Assembly: GCA_013339765.2 (NCBI GenBank)
Contig: CM023448.1
Location: 286,246,817-286,310,816, forward strand
Length of the DNA stretch: 64,000 nt
Reading direction: 5' to 3'
Source: Haemaphysalis longicornis
Lineage: Eukaryota > Arthropoda > Arachnida > Ixodida > Ixodidae
Shown here: positions 23,525 to 32,721 of the stretch, in pieces
Numbering within the stretch: the stretch's first letter is position 1
How the letters are laid out: each line of letters starts with the position of its first letter
Made by a program: the position numbers and the translations under genes
Notes under the pieces: model-generated
Database searches by the model: none
The model's input: only the letters and a program-made list of their open reading frames with translations
What the model was told of the DNA's origin: nothing

Positions 23525-24328
23525 TTTTTTTTTTAAGGGCGAAGCTCCTTAAGGCGTGGGTCTGTCCATCCTCGACGTATGTATGTAGCCACCTCTAGTT
23601 TAGTTCTTGGATTGTTTACTAGATGGCGTGACTACCTCTAGTTTAGTTCTTGATGTTTACTAGATGGCCGGTACTTGTATATGATGAAAAGATTGCGCTT
23701 GGATTGTTACTAGATGGCGTGGCTACCTCTAGTTTAGTTCTTGGATTGTTTACTAGATGGCGGGGAGCGTTGTAATAAAATCCGTTCGCTGTTGGCGCGC
23801 GCTCGGAGTCGCCCGATGGATAAGGCTGCAGATGTGCGAGCCCGCGAGGCAGAAGCGCTCCGTGAATCTGCGCGACGCCGCCGCCAAGATCCTGCCGTAC
23901 GAGAGCGGGAGGCCGAAGCGTGTCGTCTGGCTGCGCGACGACGCCGCCAAGATCCCAGCGTTCGAGAACGAGAGGCCCAAGCGTCACGGCAACGGCGCGA
24001 GGACCCTGCCGTACGCGAAGCGGCACGGCTGCGGCGCGAATAGGATCTCCAAAACGTCAGAGAACGGGAAGCGGCGAGAAAGCGCGCGTATCGGCAGGCA
24101 GACCCCGATGCAGTGAGAGCTCGTGAGGCGTCTGCAAAACGCATCAGGCGAGCTCAGCCCCAAGGTGCCGACGCGCGGTTTAAGCGAGACTTTCTAGACG
24201 TTACGTTCGGACACAGATGTAATGGGCGAACTTTCACTGAAGAGTCACGGTTTTACCGATGATTTCCCCTCAGGAGCTTCGCCCACTCATCATCATTCAC
24301 CCCGTGGATATGCTGTGAATTTTTTTTT
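23525..24328 (+). mobile_element. Helentron-like element B, with Helitron-type N-terminal coding remnant
   Basis: Starts with a T-run (23525-23534) and AAGGGCGAAGCTCCTT (23535-23550). It ends with AGGAGCTTCGCCC (24272-24284), the exact 13-bp inverse, then ACTCATCATCATTC, a CAC/GTG mini-hairpin, ATATGCTGTGAA and a T-run (24320-24328). This is the same architecture as elements A, C and D. It differs in encoding a protein remnant with the Helitron-type N-terminal segment, which supports the class assignment. Short direct repeats of CTCTAGTTTAGTTCTTG (23595, 23637, 23727) lie near the 5' end. Confidence 0.7.
23816..24262 (+). pseudogene. Helitron/Helentron Rep-helicase N-terminal fragment
   Basis: From the ATG at 23816 the frame encodes repeated RRRQDPAVREREAEA-type units (about 13 residues each, Arg/Glu rich). 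A TAG stop interrupts it at codon 76 (24041-24043), and the same frame continues to TGA at 24260. The last 30 codons contain RFKRDFLDVTFGHRC, matching the KaF/zinc-finger start of tick and arthropod Helitron proteins (FGHxCxxCDRLWF type), but the second cysteine is absent. The Rep and helicase domains are entirely missing. The known role of the full protein is rolling-circle transposition; this piece cannot do that. The start is the ATG that opens the repeat region; an upstream in-frame ATG exists at 23741. Confidence 0.65.
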
Positions 24329-24615
24329 CATGAAATCGTGTCTTATATTTGCATTTCGCAGAATGTTTTTTAAAGTATTTCACGTGATTTTTTATTTGAT
24401 TGCGTGCCAATCTTTTCATCTGGGGGTATTTAAAGGCATTAAGTTCTGATACGAAACATCCCCTTTTTTTTACATTACGTTTCGTTTTCCTGCTTCAGAA
24501 GTTCAAGTTTGAAATAGTTCTAATTTTTACGTTTTTTTAGAATTTTGTGCGAAACGGCATGCCTTCGTTATAGCCATTGGGGTTAAAAAGGACGTAGAAT
24601 GGGGCTAGTTGGTGA

Positions 24616-24736
24616 TGTTTCACATTGAATTGCGCTACGTATACAAGACAAATAGGACGCTAACAGGACTGGGACGAGGCGTAAACTTGCAACTGTTTAT
24701 TTGTCTTGTGTACGCAGCGCAATTCAATATGAAACA
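24616..24736. mobile_element. 121-bp foldback element (family FB)
   Basis: TGTTTCACATTGAATTGCGC at 24616 is inverted at 24717-24736 (GCGCAATTCAATATGAAACA), and TACAAGACAAATA pairs with TATTTGTCTTGT further in. The centre contains ACAGGACTGGGACGAGGCG. CTAGTTGGTGAT just before it is shared with the 8887 foldback. Confidence 0.85.
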
Positions 24737-25518
24737 TTCGGGCTTGCTTGCCGTAGTCATCTTCGCTGTACATTGCCCGCTGAAAATGCTTTGCTACACA
24801 AGAAGCCAAGAGAGAGAGAGAGAAACAAATTGGTTCGAACTCCCGAGCTGCTGTATGTGCCAAGTAAAAATGGGAGAAATAACTAATTTCACAGGAAAAC
24901 TCTGCCAAAATGTTATGCGAAAGTTTAGCAGAACTAGTCTTTCTTCTGCTGCTCCTTCTTTTTTTTTTTTTTTTTTCTGCGTGAAAACGTTTTCTGCAGT
25001 TCGTCTTCCGCCCACGTTGTTCGGTATTTTCTATCTGCCACACCGCCGCCGACGTCAAGGCAATTTCTGGTTTTGTTGGGGGCCCGCTGGGAATTGGGAG
25101 TATACGTGTCGTTGTCGTATTTATTTCAAATTGCGAAATCTTGTCGTCAATAAGAGCTTCTTTGAATGCTCACAGTGGGAAAAAATTTATCTTACTTTTG
25201 AGCGGGGAATAGTGGGTTTTTAAAGAAGCGAAATCAAAAGGACGTCGAAGTTTTGCTACGGTTTTTAGCATCCACAGAACTACGGAATATTTTTCGCTGC
25301 TTTTCGCTTCTTTTACGCTATTTTATACCCCGAAAAACTGGTGATGGAGGGCCAGTATTGTGCTATGACCTTAATAACGGCTTTTGAGGCGTGGCTCTTG
25401 CTCACAAACGTTTCATGGACAGTGGTTCACCCAACGCAATCACTAGCATTTTTGGCGCCCCAGAAAACTCATTTGCTTTGGAGAAACTTTGAGCACTGGG
25501 CCAGTTGACACATGTTTT
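24737..25518. other. unassigned intergenic DNA
   Basis: A T-run (24958-24977) and a short GA tract; no gene recognised. Confidence 0.5.
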
Positions 25519-25619
25519 CAGAAAAGGACCACCAAAGAAAACACAGCGCACAGAGTAGCCAGCGAACGGGACAAGCGCCCGCCTACTTCTTTCTTTGTGT
25601 GTTTTCTTGTCCCTTTCTG
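25519..25619. mobile_element. weak foldback element (family FB-like)
   Basis: CAGAAAAGGAC and AAGAAAACACA at the left pair with TGTGTTTTCTT and GTCCCTTTCTG at the right, with a six-base gap. The centre GGGACAAGCGCCCG resembles the FB core. Confidence 0.5.
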
Positions 25620-25675
25620 TAAACGTTTATCATAAACAACTACAATTTCAAGCTGAAGATCTTTCGAAAGTTTTT

Positions 25676-26082
25676 AACACAAAAGTGTTTTATTGCGGGC
25701 TTCACGAGGATTTCGCTAACGTCATATCCGTCACGGAAATGACGCCAGTACAACTATGCAAGCGGCCTGTAAAGGGTGCACCCCGGCACACAGGGTATTC
25801 TTGTGGGGAAGCAAGCTTTAGTACTAAAGAGTACGTTGTACTTCGGGTTGTTCGTTTTCGGGTTTTATATCTTAACACGAAAGTGTTTTATGCCGGGATA
25901 CACCAAGATTTCACTGACGTCATATCCGTCACGGAAATGACGCCAGTACACCTTTGCCGAACCGACCCGCCAGCAGGACGTCACTTGCCAAGCGCACCCA
26001 CAAGACGGCCGCCGATCCGCAAATCATGCTCAGCTGCAGATTTCGCTGCACATTCCACTTTCGTGTTTTACCGATTCATATG
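25676..26082 (+). repeat. satellite-like dispersed repeat, copy 1 (two ~195-bp units)
   Basis: The palindrome-bearing start AACACRAAAGTGTT occurs at 25676 and 25874, and a related form at about 26055, so the units are about 190-198 bp. Each unit holds GACGTCATATCCGTCACGG-like words. A nearly identical 410-bp copy lies inverted at 49087-49496. Both copies keep an open frame of about 130 codons ending FVFYRF, but amino-acid changes between them are frequent, which fits a neutral repeat better than a gene. Between units lies GGTTGTTCGTTTTCGGGTTT, which is also the terminal repeat of the hAT-type element at 61091. Confidence 0.8.
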
Positions 26083-26259
26083 AGAGAGGAATCAACCACA
26101 GTTTTTTATTTCCTTTTATGCTGCATGTTTGTTTTTGTACTGCAACTCTATGCCAAAGGAGAAGTAATAATTCGTTTCTATATTTTCGAGACGATTTTTT
26201 CAACGATAAAATTCCGCGTCGGACCACCGCAACAGTACCGCGTCCGGGCAGTGAAACAA

Positions 26260-26583
26260 CTAACTGAACCGACACGTTTGTGCTTCGGTCTTGGGTACGT
26301 AAATGTGCGACAATTGGGTGCAGCGGGACGTGCTGTAAACCAAGTCGTCAAATGCAGTAGTGTCTTGAGTAATGAGCATGAAATTATCGTAAACGTTAAC
26401 GACCGTTAGTGTTTCGTCTTTGTTCCGGTCCATTTTAACTTTCGCAGCCATCTCGCTTTCTGTTTTCTTATGAAGTGGGGGACGTTGATTTGTTTCAAAA
26501 CACTCACAGCTAATTCCACATAATTGCTCCGGTGTCGAAGCAATGCAGTAGACAACGAATACCACGGGCAAACTGTTGAGCAT
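26260..26583 (-). CDS. hypothetical 107-codon open frame with signal-peptide-like start
   Basis: The frame begins MLNSLPVVFVVYCIAS, a plausible secretion signal, then has a cysteine-bearing segment (QLCGISCECFETNQRPP), a charged middle (KVKMDRNKDETLTVV) and YSTSRCTQLSHIYVP near the end. I do not recognise it. The mix of signal, cysteines and about 100 residues would suit a secreted tick salivary protein or an exon of one, but no family motif confirms this. On the same strand upstream (about 26545-26715) another frame stays open, so exons or a decayed coding repeat are possible. The start is simply the first ATG of the frame. Confidence 0.2.
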   Translation of the reverse strand: MLNSLPVVFVVYCIASTPEQLCGISCECFETNQRPPLHKKTESEMAAKVKMDRNKDETLTVVNVYDNFMLITQDTTAFDDLVYSTSRCTQLSHIYVPKTEAQTCRFS

Positions 26584-29500
26584 TCACATATTTCACGTGC
26601 TCAGTGTCGAAAACTGGCGCGTTTTGTAAGAGTCCAGCCACGTTGGTGCAGTGGACACTTGTGCCATCGATTAAACATGCAGTCTTCGTTATCCACTTGC
26701 CAAGCTAATATTGCGAACAGTTCGCTGTTTCGTTCAAAAATCCAGTGTAGAGCACAAGCTTCAAATTCCAAAGAATGATGTGCTCCCTTTCACTCAGCCA
26801 ATAAACCGATTGAAAGTCACAGACTCACAACGGACAAAAAAAAAACGCCCTCGGTATAAAAATGTGTCTCCATTTCGTCATGAAGCTCCTCATGGCAACA
26901 CAAACTTCTGGCATCCTCTTTCGATCTTGATTGTAAACTTCTGTTTGCGCCCATCCGTGGCCAATTGTGACGCGACCCGCTTCTGTTAGGCGCGGTCTGC
27001 AGGTGGTTTCAGTTTGCATACTTGGAGCGTGAGCCGATCAGTGAAGCGCCATGTTCTGAGGCCATAGGAGCATCTGAGTACAAGATCCAGTTACGGCGCA
27101 CAACAAAGGGGCCGGGCGCCCATGCAGTTGGTGTTCGCGTCTTTGTTGCCGCGGTCACAGAGTTACGTGGAGGCAGCGTGTCAGGTTGCCAAGCATGCAG
27201 CAACACAGAACACTGTGTATAAGGGTGCGGGCGCGCAGCTTCGAAACTTTCTCGTCTGAAACAATACCTGTTCGGACCAAACTTCCTGGCGTAAATTAGA
27301 CAAGACCGTTCTACAAAATGTTTTTTTATTATTATTTTTATTTAGCCCAACAGTAGGCAAGCTAAGACGGAAAGTTTGGTAAAAAGCAAATTTATAAAAT
27401 TTCAAAACTTGAATTCTCTCATTGTTGCTTCCACGCGTATCTCAATGGAATTTTTCGTGGTTAATGCTTGCAAAGAGAGAAAGTATGCAAAACGGGCTTA
27501 ACGGTTGTTAGGGTGGCATGTTATTCCCTACAAAATTCTAAACCTAACACAATTTGCACTTCTCACTCACGCCTTATCGCTTGAAAACGGAACGTAAATC
27601 TTACGAGGTTGTTTCATATAAAATCGACGATACTTATAAATCATTGCTAGAAAAACGTGGTGATGCACGGAAAAAAAAATTATGGCGCAGTTTTACTATC
27701 ATTCGTGAACTTTAATGACAGCCACCGAACGAAAAAAAAAAAACGACTCGCGTGAAATACTTTTAGGGAACGCTCTACATCAGGGGTTTCCCCAGTAATC
27801 GAATCAAGGGTGGTGGGGTCTCAATGGCTGGTGGGGGCAGAGGGGGAGGGAGGCTAGGTAAATCATACAAACTTTCTTTTTAGTCCGCTAGTTAAATAAT
27901 AGACGTCTATTAACCAAATGCTCATCCCCGTGGCGTATGTTTCCCCTTTTCTCTGTATGCACCTGGGAGGCGGTGCTTTCTATTTAATCTGAAAAACATT
28001 TTTTTTTTAGAAATTCAGTTTCTGCCGAAAACGGTCTCAGTTTTTAAATGTCTGACCATTTTTCAACGTACAAGGACATCTTCAAACTTGTTGCCAGGGC
28101 CGATGAAAGTTTTTGATACAATGCCTAGGAAGTAAAAGCGGATTACTCTCTAACAAAACGGGAGAGATACGACGTAGCTGCCTGTACGAGTATTTTCTTT
28201 TGCTTCGACTTCGCAGCTATGACGTTCTCTTGGAACATCAATATCAGCGGGCATACAACATTTATTTTGTCACGTTCAGACAAAGCGTGCAGAGCATATT
28301 TCTGCTAGCTTGCTGGGGTGCCCGCGTTCCCTGTGTACTGCGGTGATCCTAAAAGTTCACCGCTTCGTTTTCGACCGAGAATTTGTACGCCCGCACTTCG
28401 GAAAGATTCGTACCAGCTAGAAGGCTGCAGCCAGGTACTATGCGGTACGGCTCTCGAGCTCTGGCACGCGCGTGGCTGTGAAGGACCGCTACAGGAAAAA
28501 AAAAAAATTAGCGAAAAAAATGTGGCAGCCTACTCAGAAAAGCTGAGATGCGGCCATGTAAACCAAGCGTAAAGACAGGTGAACGCCGTAGTCCGGAAGT
28601 TTTCTCGGACGTCTTCCAGTGGCTGACGCCACGTGTAGTGATTTTTTCTTAGAAGGGTCTATATTGGAAACGCCACGACTGCACGGTGCTTTTTTTTTTT
28701 AATTGACTTTCTTTATAAAATTTGTTTTAGGTTGTATAACTTGTTTCAAATATTGAGCAGCGTTGTTTGTATTTAAAAACATTATCCATTTATAGTTTCG
28801 TACCTCGAACCCCATCCCTTCCTTTTTCTATTCACCTGACATCCACTGCAGCTGAAGCTTCCTGTGAGGCTTCATATTTGCAGAGAAATTTGGCCCCTGG
28901 TTGGAAGTAAAGCCCCTTAGATTAAAGTAGACAGGTGCGTATTTTCTCTTTCTGTCTCGCTTTAGATGGTAACGTGCGTATTTCACTCCTCTTTTTAATA
29001 TGTGCGTGACTAAACTGCCCAGACGTTTAATACAAGAATTGACATGAGTGAAATTGAGAGGTTCAAGGGAGCTCAATATCTGGAACGCTTGGCATGGAAG
29101 GACCTTTTATTCTCTCCCGAATTCCTCCAACAAACCGCCGCCCCGACCACCAGACACTATTTCACACCCGTTAAAGCTTCTTAGCTACTCGTGGATTGTT
29201 GAAGAGCGTGTTCCATTCTTTGTCCTCCAGGAAGTTCCCTAAAGCTTACGCACACTGATTACACGGCTGTTAGCAGAGCCCATTTAGAAACAGACGTTCA
29301 AAACACGCGGTAACAGAGCAGGAGCGGCCCTCCAAGGTTTGCCACTTAGTGCAAACACAAGCTCGGGACGCTTGTGCGAAAGTGGCCGTGTAGCAGCAGC
29401 CGACATTAAAGCTTTCGCGAAAGCCTTTGCGCCTTTCGATTCGAGAGCAGTGCAAACATTAATTTTCCTCTGGACGCGACACATGGCTTCAACGAAGGCG

Positions 29501-31632
29501 GCATGCCGTGCGCCATTTTTTGTTTTTTGTCCCCTCTCACATTTATTTTAAGGCTACCGCGTAACGCTGGCGCAGAGCTGGTTCTTAGTAAATTTCCCGC
29601 GTCCGTGTTCAGTTCGCTGCGTGTCAGTGGACATTTAATGTTGTTATATCGTACTGGCCAGGTTTTCAGTGTTCCCATGTCTTACCCGGGACGTGCGTGC
29701 GCCGATTCAATGAAAAACCAGAACACAGAGCAAGAACACGGAGTAGTGCGCTATGCAGCTGACCCTTTGCGCCGTAGATGTAAAAAATAAGCTGACAACC
29801 TCCAAGAAGTGGACAGAGTGGATGAATAAAAAGAGAATATCGCAGGCTGCAACAAACAAGTTCAAATAATCGAATAGATGAGCCACTGTCCCGCATTTGG
29901 TGACTACAATACGTTCCGTCCGTTCCGGCATTTAATATAATACGCGCATATTCGTACTTATATAGTTGGTTCATTACATGTGTCCTTTGGTGGCCGGCGC
30001 TATATGTTGTCCGGTAGATTCATAAGATCCAGTACTGCGTATACGAGCGAGCACTCCTAAAAAAAAGGTTGTGGTACTTACTAACAGAACACTCTTTTAC
30101 TAACTGGCCATGCATGACCTAGTAAAAAGCTATGCGGGACAATGTGGATCGACTCAGCGCGCAGCACGACATAGACACATTCACCACGCACATAGCACAC
30201 TTGGACAACAAATAAACTGAGCAAGAAAACCAACGGGATGCACGAGGAGAGCGAATATATTTTAGTTACCTTGGAAATGCATCTGCTCTTCTTGCTTTTA
30301 TAGCCAGCAGCGGAAAGTCGTCTGATAGAGTCAGTGGGCTGGTGGCAAAAAAAAATATTTTGGCGATAATTTTAGAATTCGGCATTTTACTATTTGAACA
30401 TATACAAGTCAGCATGTGGATTTGCAAAAACTTTTTAATCGTGATTTGGAGTTGTAAAAGTGCTGTAGTTATTATGTCCAATAATTCGTGGAATTTTGTT
30501 ACTATCAGAGAAAGTTAGTATCAAACAAGCAGCAGCTACTAAGTGCGCCGTCTAGACTAGTAATGATAGCATTTAGGGTCCATACTTAGTGGCACATTGT
30601 AGAACGACGTAGGTACCGTTCTGAAGGTAATAAAATTCGTAATGAGTTAGTACATACAACCCGTTAGTACTTTTTTACTAAAATTTTTGTTAGGAGTTAG
30701 TAAACGCATCTATATTTTGCGGGTCTGCACCTGTATCCCGGCTTCATTTCCGAGGGCTCCGTTTCCACCTCATCAGCAAATATTTATTCAGCGCACTCGA
30801 CGAGAGAGATAAAAGGAGGAAAGGGAGAATCTCCATCAAGCGTAAAGGAAAGCTCCTGTGCGTTAACCCCAAGGGGCCGGTGTATTATTCCAACGGGTGC
30901 CCACATTTCGTTGATACATTGGAGACCCCGCTTTAATGTGTTTTTATTCCAGAAAATTGTTATTTACACGTCAGAGTTAGATATCTGGGTACGGTTTTTG
31001 GTAGAATCACTCGCATGCTTTGCCTAGCAGTGCTTTTTCTTTCAGTGGTTCCTTTCTAATAGGCCTTGGCTCTCATTCCTTGCCGGAGCAACGCGCCGCT
31101 GATATCTATGCAGGTCTTGTTGCTGTTTTAGAGGGCTTTCTTTTGGGATCCCGCACGTTCATCTCGACTGACCAAAGTGCCTGGCCAGTGACTTTTCCCT
31201 ATGTTACCATATCAAAGTAGCTTACTCGGTTCTTTCTGGATGCTTTTTTATTTCTTTTATTTGTCAAATCATATAACGCAAAGGGCCATACAACTGTTTG
31301 GACCCCTAGCCATCGTGTATAGTCTTGAGTCTTGTGTCCGAAACAAATAGTTCATACATTATAAATTATAGAATACTAATAAAGTAAACAGTTGTACAAC
31401 ACAAACACAGATCATTTTAGCGTAAAATGTCAGCGCTTGGCAACAAAATGTATGGGTAGTGTAACCGGCATAGCAGGTACCGAACATTATATAGAATGGT
31501 AAATAACCAATAACCATGTGGGGCCTGAATTTCACACAACACGCACACACACACACACACATAATAAAAATTTCATAACGTTGCGCTAGAAAATATTTGT
31601 GGAGTTAGTTCAGGCTGACTATGCTGAGATAT
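26584..31632. other. unassigned intergenic DNA
   Basis: About 5 kb without a recognised gene or element end. Contains A- or T-runs (26837, 27669, 27734, 28498, 28690) and a (CA)n tract at 31544-31560. The flank at 31629-31632 (ATAT) is the left target-site copy of the gypsy element. Confidence 0.45.
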
Positions 31633-32055
31633 TGTCACGAAGACAAGGACGACGCAGTTGTCTTGAAGGAGAAACAAGTTTATTGGAGCGAACTTGTGCT
31701 CCCCTAACAACTCAAAAGAATACAGAGGCGGCGAAGCAGCGGTCAACAAAGTGACTTGCGTCGGCGAGCGTCGCAGAATCGAATGCCGCGGCGTCTGCTG
31801 TGCAGGCTTTTATCTTTCGGCGCGAGAGTTTCTGGAACCGTCGATTCACCTCCAGAACATTGTAGATCATAGAAGATTATTCTGGGCTAGCGGCGTTAGG
31901 GCGAAACACTCTGCTTATCTGAATGAGATAGCCCGTGCGGCATAAAAATAAAGAATGGACCACGCGCTTCGCATGGGACACAGATAACAGAGCAGGGCGC
32001 GGCCGGGCATTAAAAACAAACAATAAATAAACAAACCCGTACATGGTTCGCGGCA
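31633..32055 (-). repeat. 3' LTR of the gypsy element
   Basis: 423 bp, starting TGCCGCG and ending GTGACA on the minus strand. It contains a TATA-like AGATAAAAGC (at 31807-31815) and a polyadenylation signal AATAAA (at 31679-31684), in the order expected for U3-R-U5. The open frame on the plus strand is incidental. Confidence 0.97.
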
Positions 32056-32075
32056 TTACCCCCCCCCCCCTCTAA
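32056..32075 (-). other. polypurine tract
   Basis: On the minus strand AGA then a 12-base G-run and TAA directly precede the 3' LTR. This is the expected position of the plus-strand primer for reverse transcription. Confidence 0.85.
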
Positions 32076-32152
32076 GAGTGCATCGACCCGATGCTAAAAT
32101 AAAACGACAGTCCGAACAAACAGCCACAACAAAACAACAACAAAAGAGTTCG

Positions 32153-32721
32153 TCATCTTGCGAAGTACGGTTTGAGGCGAACGACGTGGACGACTTCGGG
32201 TCGCGTGCGTCGTCGTGATGTGCCGGAATCACCACTGGGGATCACTTCGTAGGTTAATTGGCCAACACGTCGTAGAATCTGGTAGGGTCCGAAATACCGC
32301 CGCAGAAGCTTCTCACTGAGTCCGCGTCGTCGAATGGGAGCCCAAACCCACACACGATCCCCTGGTTGGTACTCGGCGTCTCGGCGTCGGAGGTTGTAGC
32401 GGCCGGCATCCACCAGCTGCTGGTCCGTTATACGAACTCGAGCGAGCTGGCGGGCCTCCTCCGCACGTTGAAGGTATCCTTGGACGTCGGCGTTGAGGTC
32501 GTCGTCTTCTACATGCGGAAGCATGGCGTCGAGCATCGTAGTCGGCCGTCTTCCGTAGACAAGCTCGAACGGTGTCATCTGCGTAGTTTCCTGCGTCGCT
32601 GTATTGTACGCAAACGTGACATACGGGAGGACTTCGTCCCAAGTCTTATGTTCAACGTCGACGTACATGGACAGCATATCCGCAATCGTCTTGTTCAGAC
32701 GTTCCGTTAGTCCGTTCGTTT
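32153..32721 (-). pseudogene. pol: pol, C-terminal part of integrase (out of frame with the rest)
   Basis: Continues the integrase after a single-base shift. It contains the conserved YVTFAYNTATQETT and PFELVYGRRP blocks, then the C-terminal GDRVWVW and RRYFGPYQILRRVG segment, a GPY/F-type DNA-binding region, and ends VVRLKPYFAR. In the parent element it would be fused to the upstream pol frame. The third catalytic acidic residue of integrase lies just beyond the shift, so the upstream protein lacks it. About 100 bases separate its stop from the polypurine tract. Confidence 0.9.

Noticed and set aside
31694..31945. Identical 83-codon open frames at 31694 and 37281
   Set aside because: They are the antisense of the gypsy LTRs; identity reflects LTR duplication.
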